Below are positions 10,468 through 21,139 of a stretch of DNA of 64,000 bases, piece by piece (the stretch's first letter is position 1; each line of letters opens with the position of its first letter). The notes under the pieces were generated by a model. That model did no database searches. It had not been told where the DNA came from and was given only the letters and a program-made list of their open reading frames with translations. The stretch is taken from assembly GCF_000283155.1 (NCBI RefSeq), contig NW_004454195.1, positions 4,474,569-4,538,568 of the forward strand, read 5' to 3'. The position numbers and the translations under genes were made by a program. Source of the stretch: Ceratotherium simum simum. Taxonomy: Eukaryota; Chordata; Mammalia; Perissodactyla; Rhinocerotidae.

Positions 10468-12416
10468 GAAGGTGGAAGTTCTCATTTTCCCTTCCTTGAA
10501 AAGTTGCTTTTTATCCAGGTAATGGTTTATTTTTGTCCTATGCTACTAATTTTTTTTTTAAATATCTCAACTTAAAAAAAATGTTTTTTGCTTGCTTTGA
10601 TGTTTTGGACAGAAGTGAGAATGTAGCATTAGAATTCGATCCTTAGCTTGACCCATTAATATACTCCGCTAGTAAGCTAATCTCACGGCCTTGACCACCA
10701 GTACCCCAGGCAGACACTGACTTACTCTCACCCTACTGAGACTCTACTTTGACTTTGGTCCCGTCCACTCTGAAGTATAGACGACGTGGGTCACATAGAG
10801 GACAAAGTGAAAGGCTATGGGTAAATCATTACAAACCCACTTGAAACACAAGTTCATTTATGAAGGCTAATACATTAAATAGAGACAAATCGATTTCAGT
10901 CACAGTCTATTCCTTGAGAATCTGTACATTTACTCTTGGGTAGCATGTGCTAAAAGATAATAGGTACCTATTAAAGCTTTGTTGAAATAAATTCAGAATA
11001 AAATTCTTCTTTTGGACAGATTTTATAATAATATCTAAATGTATAAGAAAGCTAGGAACTACACTGGAAAAATGAGGAAAGAGAAGTGTTTGTTATGAGA
11101 TTATTACGTGCCAGATAATTGTGCTGTCTTAATATTCATGATTTCATTTAATCCTTACATTAACCCGGAAAGGTAGGCATTATCAATCATGCCCACTTCT
11201 TAAAGAGGCTAAACAATTTGTTCAAGCTCACAGCATAGTAAGGGCAAAACTAGAATTCAAACCCAGGTATAGCTCACTTGAATTCCCATCTATTTTTCAC
11301 TTATATACTGAGATCACTAAAACCATTCTAAAGTATAAATCAACAGGACACTAGTCAATCTTTTTCTTTTCTGTGAAATGGCTAGTTAAACTTTGAGCTC
11401 TAGACTGCAATCTGTGTGATGAAAAGTGTAGGAAAATTAGAGGAATGGATGGTGGACTAAAAAATTTCCAAGTGATCTGAGATACTCCAATCAAGTACCA
11501 CTCATATATCCTGCTGAGCCTCTATCCCCATGCTTGACATATTTCAATGACCCCATTCTGGGAAATGATAACACTTATTAACAGCTAATTTTGTTCTACA
11601 CCTTGTGTTGGTGTTTTTCAAGATTTATTTCAATATGGTTGATAAACAACTCACAGATTCTTGGGTGAAACAATCCTTGAGTCTATGGCATTTATAATGG
11701 AAGATTATGAACAGGACTTCCTGTTCATAATCCAGAACCTGATCTGTTCCGGAGTAATAACATTGTCCTAATTTAGATACACTGGCTTCAAAGAGAGGCT
11801 AGTAATAAAAAATAATATTAGCAGATAGAGTATAGCGTAGAATGTGGGGCATAAAGTATGTTAAGAAACAGATGAGTTTTGAGTTTTCAAAGCTTATATG
11901 TTTTAGAAAACCATTATTTAAAATATATATTAATCGAATAAACAGAAGAATGTATTAACTACCTATTGTCATTATTACATCTATTGAAAACATCTAGACT
12001 TACCTGAAAGTAGAAAATATAACACTGAACATAAAACTCTAGAAATTTATGGACTTAAAGACAGTGAATACATTTTGCTCACAAAGTTTTACACCAAAAG
12101 TTAGAATTAATCAGTATGCTTGTGGCTTCACATAAGACAAAAAATCTTCGTGCAATTTTTAAAAATGATATTTGTGTTTATAAGGAAATCCTTGTGGACA
12201 TGCACTTAGGAGTGTGTCAACTATAACCTATCTTTTGTTGTATTTTCACCTGCAGAAACCAAAAAGAGAGACCAATCAGCTACAGCGCTTTTTGAAAAGA
12301 TCTATGGTTGTGCCATGCTTGTTTTTCCTAAATCTTTTCTTCACAAATTTTTCTTTTAAATTGTAAATCTGGAATTCCTCCTTCTCAGAGGTGAAATGCC
12401 TTTGTTGCAATAAAAT
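10468..12416. other. non-coding sequence with one MIR and a palindrome
   Basis: Mostly unrecognised AT-rich DNA. A MIR in reverse lies at 11090-11275 and a near-perfect 30-bp palindrome at 11703-11732. No ORF with homology. Confidence 0.5.
11090..11275 (-). repeat. MIR SINE, reverse
   Basis: Reverse-strand MIR landmarks run in order: TTATTACGTGCCAGATAATTG, ATTTCATTTAATCCTTACAT, GAGGCTAAACAATTTGTTCA, then CTAGAATTCAAACCCAGG. Confidence 0.75.
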
Positions 12417-12426
12417 TGTAAGATTT

Positions 12427-12618
12427 GGGGGGCCAGCACCGTGGCGTAGTGGTTAAGTTCAGCATGCTCCACTTCGGCGGCCCGGATTTGCCGGCCTGGA
12501 TTCTGGGCGTGTACCTACACCACTCGTGAGCCATGCTGTGGTGGCGACTCACATATAAAATAGAGGAAGCTTGGCACAGATGTTAGCTCAGGGCTAGTCT
12601 TCCTCAGGAAAGAAAAAA
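12427..12618 (+). mobile_element. ERE SINE, 10-bp TSD
   Basis: The ERE head GGCCAGCACCGTGGCGTAGT leads into an ERE body with GCCATGCTGTGGTGGCGAC and GATGTTAGCTCAGGGC. A 10-bp duplication TGTAAGATTT lies at 12417-12426 and 12619-12628. Confidence 0.92.
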
Positions 12619-12844
12619 TGTAAGATTTTAAACACATTCTTTTTTTCCATCCATTATAATCCATACGTCTGTGTCAGCATGGCATGGATTGGACCACATA
12701 GGACACCACAGTCCCTGCACCCTTTCACAGCTCAGTGGATTACACAATCACCATGCACAAGGCCCCATGGAAATCACTCTGCAGTAGATGCAATGGCAAC
12801 CTGCTTTTCAAATAGATAATCTCAAAATTCCATCATATGGCAGA

Positions 12845-13297
12845 CTGGGAGACTGAGCTGATGTGGACCTTCCTGTCCCATCACCATTACAAACAGAAAT
12901 ATTACACACACACACACACACACTTGAAAGAATAAAAGGGAAGCTTCAAAGTTCCAGAGAGAAAGAGAGAACTTCAAACAGAGCAGTAAAACATAACTTA
13001 AGGACAGAGAGACTCAGAGGAGCAGCAGACACCAATGAGATCCTGGTCCATGGGGCTTTTTTGTGCTACAACAGACATGATCTTTGCCATGCAATACTGT
13101 AGCTATAGCTGAGATCCTTGCATATAGCTGCCCATACTGCGAAAGAGGAGCCAGAAACAGTCTACCCTCCCACTAAGGGATACAGCAGAGAAGTTTTTCA
13201 CCAGCCTACAGATCTGGTGCATACAAAAGTCTTGTGAGAAGCCAAAATGCCAAGACTGCACCATATATGGATAAAGAGTTCACATTTCTATTACCCG
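12845..13297 (+). mobile_element. HAL1 LINE segment 1
   Basis: The non-coding 5' part of an old HAL1-type (half-L1) LINE, including an internal (AC)n at about 12905-12922. The same element continues after the LTR insertion, at 13650 and again at 14346. Recognition is by continuity and by the HAL1 words in the later segments. Confidence 0.5.
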
Positions 13298-13645
13298 TTG
13301 TCTTAGTCATTTTGGGCTGCTATAATAAAAATAGTTGTTTGGATGGCTCAAACAACATTTATTTCTCCCAGTTCTGGAGGCTGGGAAGTCCAAGATCAAG
13401 TTCAGTGTCTGGTGTGGACCTGCTTTCTGGTTTATAGGTGGCCAACTTCTCTCTGTGCCTTCACATGGCAGAGAGAAAGAAAGCAAGCTCTCATGTCTCT
13501 TCTTATAAGGGCACTAATCCCATTCATGAGGGCTCTACCCTCATGATCTAATCATGTCCCAAAGGTCCTACCTCTGGAAACTATCATATTAGTGGTTAGG
13601 ATTTCAACACATGAATTTGGAGGGGACACAAACATTCAGTTCCTT
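13298..13645 (-). mobile_element. MaLR-type LTR inserted in HAL1
   Basis: Reverse-orientation MaLR LTR: TTGTCTTAGTCATTTTGGGC, CAGTTCTGGAGGCTGGGAAG, AAGGGCACTAATCCCATTCA, GAGGGCTCTACCCTCATGA, then GGACACAAACATTCAGTTCC. It splits the HAL1 element, so it is younger than it. No attached viral genes. Confidence 0.8.
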
Positions 13646-13649
13646 ATGA

Positions 13650-13970
13650 GGCAGGAATTCCAAGCCAAGAAATTAACATAAAATGAGTATGAAATCAATG
13701 ACAACCCTGGGACCCTGACATAAGCAATCCCAAGTACTCTTTAGGGATGCTCACAAACCACACACACTGGACTCCCACAGACAATATACTCCTTGCTGAA
13801 CATGAGCTCACAAACAAAAATAGGCCATAAATTTAGCATGTCCAAAATAAAATGATAAAAGAAGAAACTGAATCCATAAAGAGCAAATAGAACAGTGAGA
13901 AAAAATAGGCAGATTTGAAAAATAATCATACAGAACTTTTAAAAACAAAAAATTATGGTTGGATGCCTTA
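13650..13970 (+). mobile_element. HAL1 LINE segment 2
   Basis: HAL1 words in the expected order: GGAATTCCAAGCCAAGAAAT, TATGAAATCAATGACAACCC, GAGCTCACAAACAAAAATAG, then GGCAGATTTGAAAAATAATC. All frames are broken. Confidence 0.75.
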
Positions 13971-13971
13971 G

Positions 13972-14345
13972 TTTGAATTCTCCCAGAAGCAGACTCTCAG
14001 ATAAGAATGCAAAAGCTAGTAGTTTGTTAGAGAAGTACATGGAATGTCAGGAAAGGAGAAAAGTGATATGGGGAGGAAAAGGCAGCCAATAAAGGACGTG
14101 CTATTAAGCCAGCTTCCATAGCGGGCTACTCAAGCCCAATCACATGGAAAACCACTAAAAGGTGGTGCAAAACACAAGTCTGAGAATTATCCCACCTAGA
14201 GGACAAGAAAGTTGGGTATTTATACCGCAACTCGTGAGAGGCATTCTACAAAAAAACCATGCCATACTGGCAGTTGGAAGTCAGCCAAAAAATATTGAAA
14301 GGTCCCAGGGAGATGGGTGGGCCACCGACACTACATTGAATTAAG
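13972..14345. mobile_element. unidentified about 370-bp insertion in HAL1
   Basis: It interrupts HAL1 between TTATGGTTGGATG (ending near 13971) and AAGAAGCAGACTGGAACACA (from 14346), which adjoin in the uninterrupted element. It begins CCTTAGTTTGAATTCTCCCA, has no poly(A) tail, and may be an old LTR or DNA transposon. I could not name it. Confidence 0.5.
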
Positions 14346-15100
14346 AAGCAGACTGGAACACAGCTAAAGGTAGACATCATAAGCTGGAAGAAAGACCAAA
14401 GGAAATATCCTAGAATGAAACAGGAAGATAGAGATCAAATATATGAAAGAGAAGTTAATTAGAGGCTAGAATGAGAAGGACAGTTATACATTAAATAACT
14501 TTCAGGAAGAAATTATAGGAGAAAATGAGAGAGGCAATTTATATATATAAATTATACATTTATAAATTTATAAATATATTTTATATGTATTTATATAAAC
14601 AAATGCTTATAAGTTCCTGAGAATTAGTTTTGATGAAAGACATGAATCAACAGATTGTAGAATCAAGGTCTCAAGATAAATAAAAATAAGTCCAGACACA
14701 ACATAATGAAACTAGAAAAACCAAAAGAAAAGTATTAAAGCACCTGGAGAGAATGATAGACATATACACATATGTACACAAAAAGGAATGACAATAAGAG
14801 GAATAGCAAACTTCTCACTAGCAAAAATATAGGCAAAAAGATAATATAATAATATCAAAGGTCTCAGGGAAAATAACATAGAATTCTATACTCAGTGTAA
14901 CTACCATTCAAGAATGAGAGCAACATAAAGACATTTCAAATGTATGAAGACCTTGACAGTTTGCCATTCACCAACTTTCAGTAAGAAGGAAATGTTACTT
15001 GATGGAAGGAGCAGGATTCAAACAGCAAGAGTAAGCAAAGCAATTGCTATGCATTGAGAAATGTAAATAAGCAGACTTTAAGTACAATATGAATGTTAAA
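14346..15100 (+). mobile_element. HAL1 LINE segment 3 (ORF1-like, decayed)
   Basis: Continues HAL1 through the region that encoded an L1 ORF1-like protein: AGACTGGAACACAGC, GAAAATGAGAGAGGCAATTT, TGAAAGACATGAATCAACAG, AGAATTCTATACTCAGTG, then TTCAAGAATGAGAGCAACAT. An AT-rich stretch (14540-14600) has expanded inside it. Stops and frameshifts occur throughout. Confidence 0.75.
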
Positions 15101-15104
15101 GGTA

Positions 15105-15335
15105 AGGGTAGGACTCACACTCTCTGATTTTAAGACTTATTCTAAAGTTATGGTAATCAAGACAGTGTGGGATTAATGTGAAAACAGACAACTAGATCAA
15201 TGGAACAAAATTAAAAATGCAGAGAAAGACCCACACTTATAGAGTCATTTGATTTTCGACCAACACATCAAAACAATTAAATAGGGAAAGAAAAGTCTTT
15301 GCCACAAATGGTACCAGAACAATTGGTTACCTCTG
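15105..15335 (+). mobile_element. old L1 ORF2 3'-part fragment
   Basis: Matches the late ORF2 region of old L1 elements: GACTTATTCTAAAGTTATGG, ATCAATGGAACAAAATT, then CCACAAATGGTACCAGAACA. It lies upstream of a piece from an earlier part of ORF2, so the order is scrambled by insertion or rearrangement. Confidence 0.65.
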
Positions 15336-15339
15336 TAAA

Positions 15340-16290
15340 AAAAAAATGAAGAGAAATTAATGCAATGGAAAACAAAAACATTACAGAGATGATCAACATA
15401 GAAAAATCTCAACTAGACTGACACTGAAAAAAAGAGAGAAGACAAGAGGTTTATACGTATCTACATGTGTCTTATGTTTATCATGAGAAAATATTAGGAA
15501 CAATTTTATGCCAATGAATTTGAAAATATAAAATTGAAAATCATTTAAAAACATAAAATGCCAAAATTGGATCAAGAAGAAAGTAAAAATCTGAATTTGC
15601 CTGTATCATTTAAATTAAATCAGTAAACATAATTCTATCCACAAAAAAGGCATCAGAGACAAATGACTTTATAGTGAGTTTTTACTAAATGAAAAAAAAA
15701 AAAAAGATAAGCTCCATCTTTCATAAACTGTTCCAGAATTGGAAAAAGTGAGCAAGTTCCCCACTTCATTTTATAAAACTTGTATTGCTTGAATACCAAA
15801 ATTGACAAAGGACAATGTACAAAAGGAAAGCTATAGTTTAATCTCATTTATTATCATAGACTCAAAAACCCTAATGAAATATTAGAAGACTCAATTTACC
15901 ACTGTATTTTAAAAAGTGATACATCATGAACAGATATGATGTACCCCAATGATACATGAGTCATTTAGTATTAGAAAAATCTATTAAAGTTATTTAACAG
16001 AATAATAAGTTAATGGGAATAATTATCAGTTCCTCTTAATAATTTCAGGAAAACAATTACTAAAATTCTAGATCTCATGATAAACAATTTAGCACATTAG
16101 GAATGGATTGGCCCTTCCTTAATATAATAAAGGATACCTTAAAAAAACAAAAACTACTGTTAACATCATACATAATGGTGAAATGTCAAAAGCTTTTTCT
16201 CGATTATCAGAAAAAAAGATGAGATGCTGATTTCACAGTTTCTTTTCAACGTTGTACTAGAAATCCTACATCAAACAATGAAAAATGAAT
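15340..16290 (+). mobile_element. old L1 ORF2 middle-part fragment
   Basis: Runs through the L1 endonuclease-to-reverse-transcriptase region in a decayed state: ATTAATGCAATGGAAAAC, ATTTGAAAATATAAAATTG, CATCATGAACAGATATGATG, then CATACATAATGGTGAAATG. A poly(A) run lies at about 15690-15706. No open frame of useful length remains. Confidence 0.6.
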
Positions 16291-19200
16291 AAATCAGAGG
16301 GCATGGAATTTGATCTTGGCATCTACTCCTGTTAATACAAGAGGATGAATGGCTGTCGGGAAGGAACTGTGTTTAGGAAAATCTCTTGCTAAACTACTAG
16401 TGGGTTGATGAGGGCTGGGGTCAACAGGCCCCCAGGCAATGGAAAAAGGTAGCTTAACACTTCCGTGTTTGAAATAAAGACTACTTGGGTCTGAGAAAAT
16501 GAGACTGAACACAAAGGGAAGAGGAAGGGCCAGCAATATTGCTTGAGGCCAAAGCCCATATCTAGAAAGGGTCAAAGGATCTTTGGACCAGGTGTTCTTA
16601 ACATTCCATTCTAAGATATTTGCAATTTCTTGATTAAGTCTCTCTGCTGTCACAAAATGTTCAGTAAAGACTTCTATACATGGTAATGCCTGGGAGTGAT
16701 TTTCTTTTTTTAATAGAACTTAAAAAAAAAAAAAAAAGAATGAATTCCCTATCTGGCTCAACATGATGCAGACCAGGGAAAACATAAGAATGGAGAGTTT
16801 CAAATGTAAAATAACTCAGCAGAAAAAGGAGCCCAGAACCAGATCATGATAACCTATGTCCTCTGAGAAGTCAAAAATTTGATGCATTATATAGCAAGGG
16901 ACATGGAATAGGGGTTCCAGCAATTTTGTGGAGATATTAAGGGTCAAGAAAACCATGGTGCTGTAGCAGCAGAAGACTCTAGAAAAAAATTTGTAAAGTG
17001 AATATGAAAAACATTTACAATCTGATTGCTAATGGTTGCAAGGTTGATTACTTATATACTCCGTTGCTAGGCTACAGGGATGCCACAAAAAGGAAAAGTT
17101 CTGAAGTGGGTAAAAGGTTTCACTGGAAACACTAGAATTCATTTATAAAGTTCTTACTTTCTCTTATGTCTTTGAAATATCTCATCTGAGTGGAAAACTG
17201 TCTAGAGAATATGAAATATGAAAAAAGAAAACAATTTCTTCTGGGACTTCTAATTTCCCAGTGACTAAATATTTTATACTAGAATACCTGTGCAGTCAAA
17301 CTAATGTCAAGTGTATAAATTAGTTATCTTAAAAAGTGAATCCCACAGTAATTGTTTAGCTTGAACATGGAATAACTGAAGGATATTAATGTGAATTACA
17401 AATAGTTCTCATTACGGTCAGAAGGGACTATTATTATTTTGTTGCTATTTTTATCATTCAAATCTCATAATTCTAGAAAATTAGATTGTAACAGTAGAAG
17501 CATCAACTTTAGTCAAATCAACTTTGGTAATATAAATATTCTGGAGTTACAGCAAGTATTTAACTGAACTGCTTTCTAAATTATTGCCAAAATGTGGGGG
17601 ATTTCTAGTTCCATGAGATGTGTTCCTGTTATTTGTGAAATCTGATCACTTACTAATATAACTACCATGTACTTTTCTATTTATATGTTGCTTAATTTCT
17701 CCGCCAAGGTTGGATTGTATTTTGTTTTGTTGTGGGTTTTTTTTTTTATTTTTGTAACAAACGGTATTGCTACATCAATAAGCCCATTGCTTTTTATCAT
17801 ATTTTTTATAATATATAACAGAATGTTTAGTCCATTAGCCAAGACTTCTTGGTATGTTGTTGCAGCTCTATTCCAGAACATTCCTAATACAGCTGGAAAA
17901 GAATTTCTTCCACTAACGGCAGCTAGTAGAAGTTATCTCATTCCTCCTATCACAGGTAAACCACTAATTTAGTCACAGTTTCTATACTAAAGCTCTTTCC
18001 AATAAAAATGGACATTCCATGCAGCATGGACTCACATGTAATAAATACCTTATGATGTCCAATAAAAATGGACATTCCATGCAGCATGGACTCACATGTA
18101 ATAAATACCTTATGATGATCAGAGAATAACTTTTTATATAAATGTCTTACATTCATTATTGTTGTTTTTTAGATGAGCAAGCAGTCAGCACTTTTTTCTA
18201 GTGTAAATATTTCAGAAATTTGTTTTCTTTGTCATCTCTTCTGCACTAAGTAAACTGAGTAGCATATTAAGGACTTCTGAAACACCAATCACAAATAAAG
18301 GATGATTATCTTGATGTTGCAATATGCTCCTGACTCCAAGTCAGTGTTCATAATGGATGAAAAATTCAAATATCCATTCAAATTGCAATAAATTCATCAT
18401 TGCCACCAAAACCATAATATTTTCCTACTGCCCTACACTTTATCATGGAGTATATCATCTTATAGTTCCAATTCTCCTGCACCCTAATTCCCCTTCAGTT
18501 CACTGATTCCTCCCCCACCACCTTACAAGATAGGCCAGGAATGATATCTCTTCCTGACCAGCAGTTACACAGAAAATACTGAAAAGCTAAAGAGTTAATG
18601 GACTTCCCACAAGAATGTGTGACAAGTTAAACACATTTGGGAAAACAAAACAAAGGAATGTACCTAGAGGAACACAGGTTTAAAGTGAGTTTAGGCAAGG
18701 ACTTTGCTTCCGGGTCTTTCCAAATCCCATTCCCCGGCACTTTTGCTTGGATGCCCTTACGTTGACACTGCAGTTTCACTCCTTATCTAAGACCAGTAAT
18801 CATGGTGTCATACAATCCACTTCACGTCTGCCTTCCTCCTTAGTGGAGCAGGCAAACAACGGCATTGCTCCCGGAACTGGGACAGACAGCCCTTTCAAAA
18901 TAACTAGATGAATCATGCCTTCTTCATATCCTGAACAAATCTAGGTCCACTTCCAACAGTCTACCAACAACAACCAGAAAATACATACAGAACTAGCTCT
19001 ATCATGAGCCCTCTGGTTAACTGTTTCAACTTCAGAGGACAAGTTCAATTCCATGCCAATGAAATAGACACAATTGAAAAAAACCACACACTTAACTCTC
19101 TAGCTCTGTAGCCTTTACCTTCTCAAAATTTTTAGAAGACCTCAGAAATATGCAAAACTAGGAAGAATAATGGATTATTTAAGGTTCTTTCTTTTTCTTA

Positions 19201-20111
19201 AGATCTAAGCTCTTTCACCTTTACTTGGATAGAAGTAAAATATTGAAAAAGTAATCCTACCCTTGATTTTCCAATGGCTATTCCTTTTCTCAGTTTGGGG
19301 ATTCATACAATAGAAAACTAAAACGTATGTAAAAGGAAAAATAATACTGAATACCAGTATAATTACTGTGATTGTATATTAAATCTATCCCTGATTTTCC
19401 TGGCAAAAAATCCCCTGAGGTATATAACAGGATGTGTTATGTAACCCTCATTGTCTGATTGAAGGAATAAAAGGAAGCATATTGATTCTTATGAAGAAAA
19501 TATTTTCCTGGTACTAAATTCCACAGGAAAATTTTTACAGATCCATCTTCAAAGAGATTTTCAACTATATGTTGAAGATAGGACGATATCTTCAACAGTC
19601 ATTGGATAATTTCTTGGTAAGCTTTTATAGCCCTCATTTTTTTTTAACAACTTGATGAGAAAAAACACTTTTACAAAATAATACATTTATACTTAATTCA
19701 TAAGGGAGGGCTTGAACGAAGGCAATAGGAATGGAGAGGAAAGAATGAATAGGAATTAGAAGTAACTATCTGGAAGTAAGAATTTGAGAAAGGAGACGTC
19801 GCAATTACTCTGCCTCTTGTTCTATCCTTAAATCCTGACCTTTCTCCAGTCTGTACCCTTTCTCTAAACCAGTGTTACTCAAAGTGTGGTCCCTGGACCA
19901 ACTGCCGGTCTGTGAACAGTTACCACTATGCAATGAAGTCAATTCTGAAACCGGGAGTAAATCTTCAAAACTTTAGCAATTTGACAGAATTATTTTATGA
20001 ATGTTGAATCTAATAATTTAAAATTTAAGCTTGTCCTTTTAATGTCTTTGATTTTTTTACTTTTACTTTTCTAGTCATTAATTGTTATTGTATTTTATAA
20101 AAGTAGCATCC
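16291..20111. other. non-coding sequence with a 60-bp tandem duplication
   Basis: Mostly unrecognised. The minus-strand open frame at 16294-16653 starts at GTG and shows no known domain. A perfect 60-bp tandem duplication lies at 17999-18117. About 19878-20040 begins like a DNA-transposon end (CTCAAAGTGTGGTCCCTGGA) and may be an old MER-type hAT copy. Confidence 0.45.
17999..18117. repeat. perfect 60-bp tandem duplication
   Basis: Bases 17999-18057 and 18059-18117 are identical, with a period of exactly 60. The unit is non-repetitive DNA containing GACATTCCATGCAGCATGGA. Either it is a recent duplication or an assembly error. Confidence 0.95.
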
Positions 20112-20113
20112 TG

Positions 20114-20294
20114 GGGCCGGCCCCGTGGCTTAGCGGTTAAGTGCGTGCTCTCCGCTGCCGGCGGCCCGGGTTCGGATCCCGGGTGTGCACCGAGGCACCA
20201 CTCCTCCAGCCATGCTGAGGCCGCATCCCACATACAGCAACTAGAAGGATGTGCAGCTATGACAGACAACTATGTACTGGGGCTTTGGGGGAAA
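20114..20294 (+). mobile_element. ERE1 SINE, cut by assembly gap
   Basis: Close to an ERE1 consensus: GGGGCCGGCCCCGTGGCTTA, a B-box GGTTCGGATCC, CATGCTGAGGCCGCATCC, then GGATGTGCAGCTATGACA. The 3' tail and second duplication lie in the N run. Low divergence suggests a young copy. Confidence 0.92.
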
Positions 20295-20624
20295 NNNNNN
20301 NNNNNNNNNNNNNNNNNNNNNNNNNNNNNNNNNNNNNNNNNNNNNNNNNNNNNNNNNNNNNNNNNNNNNNNNNNNNNNNNNNNNNNNNNNNNNNNNNNNN
20401 NNNNNNNNNNNNNNNNNNNNNNNNNNNNNNNNNNNNNNNNNNNNNNNNNNNNNNNNNNNNNNNNNNNNNNNNNNNNNNNNNNNNNNNNNNNNNNNNNNNN
20501 NNNNNNNNNNNNNNNNNNNNNNNNNNNNNNNNNNNNNNNNNNNNNNNNNNNNNNNNNNNNNNNNNNNNNNNNNNNNNNNNNNNNNNNNNNNNNNNNNNNN
20601 NNNNNNNNNNNNNNNNNNNNNNNN
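20295..20624. other. assembly gap (330 N)
   Basis: A run of N directly after the GGGGAAA near the end of an ERE1 SINE, before an L1 3'-end fragment. Repeats on both sides probably caused the break. The SINE tail and its second target-site duplication are lost in it. Confidence 0.99.
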
Positions 20625-20760
20625 ACTACTTAATGAGTCAGATCATTCGGTATTTGACCTTCTCCCTCTGACTTATTTCACTTTGCATAATACCCTCAAT
20701 GTCCATCCATGTTGTCACAAATTGCTGGATTTCATCGTTTCTTATGGCTGAGTAGTATTA
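20625..20760 (-). mobile_element. L1 3'-end fragment after the gap
   Basis: The words CTGACTTATTTCACTTTGCA, ATACCCTCAATGTCCATCCA and TTATGGCTGAGTAGTATTA match the ORF2 3' end also seen at 21400-21500 and 58930-59030, in the same orientation. Confidence 0.75.
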
Positions 20761-21139
20761 ATGGATTGAAAATTTAAAAAACAAAAAAAAATTGTCCCTC
20801 ACCGCAGAGAAATACTACTTTAGACCTCTGTTTCTCAGACTTCAGTGGCCATATACCATCCTCATGATTCTGCCATATCTATACACTAATTTTACTTATT
20901 CAATAATTTTCTTTAAAGAAAATCACCTTTTAAAACAAATTTATTTTTAAATGATACTATATCATCACCATAAGCACTGTATCACTTTTGTGAACAGAAA
21001 ATAACTATAAAGCAAATACTATGAAAACAAAGGAATACTACTCAATTAAAAAAATAATAAAATAACAATATTCAAGTAATGACAAATCTATTGGTTTGCA
21101 CAAGTGAAAACCTGAAAATAAGAAAAATACTGTTTTTTT

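Noticed and set aside
12905..12922. (AC)n run as a regulatory element
   Set aside because: An ordinary short microsatellite inside the HAL1 copy.
16294..16653. Minus-strand 119-codon frame after the L1 fragments
   Set aside because: It starts at GTG, contains no internal Met and matches no known family. Treated as chance.
20082..20751. Open frames spanning the N run
   Set aside because: They are open only because N codons are not stops. The sequenced parts are SINE and L1.
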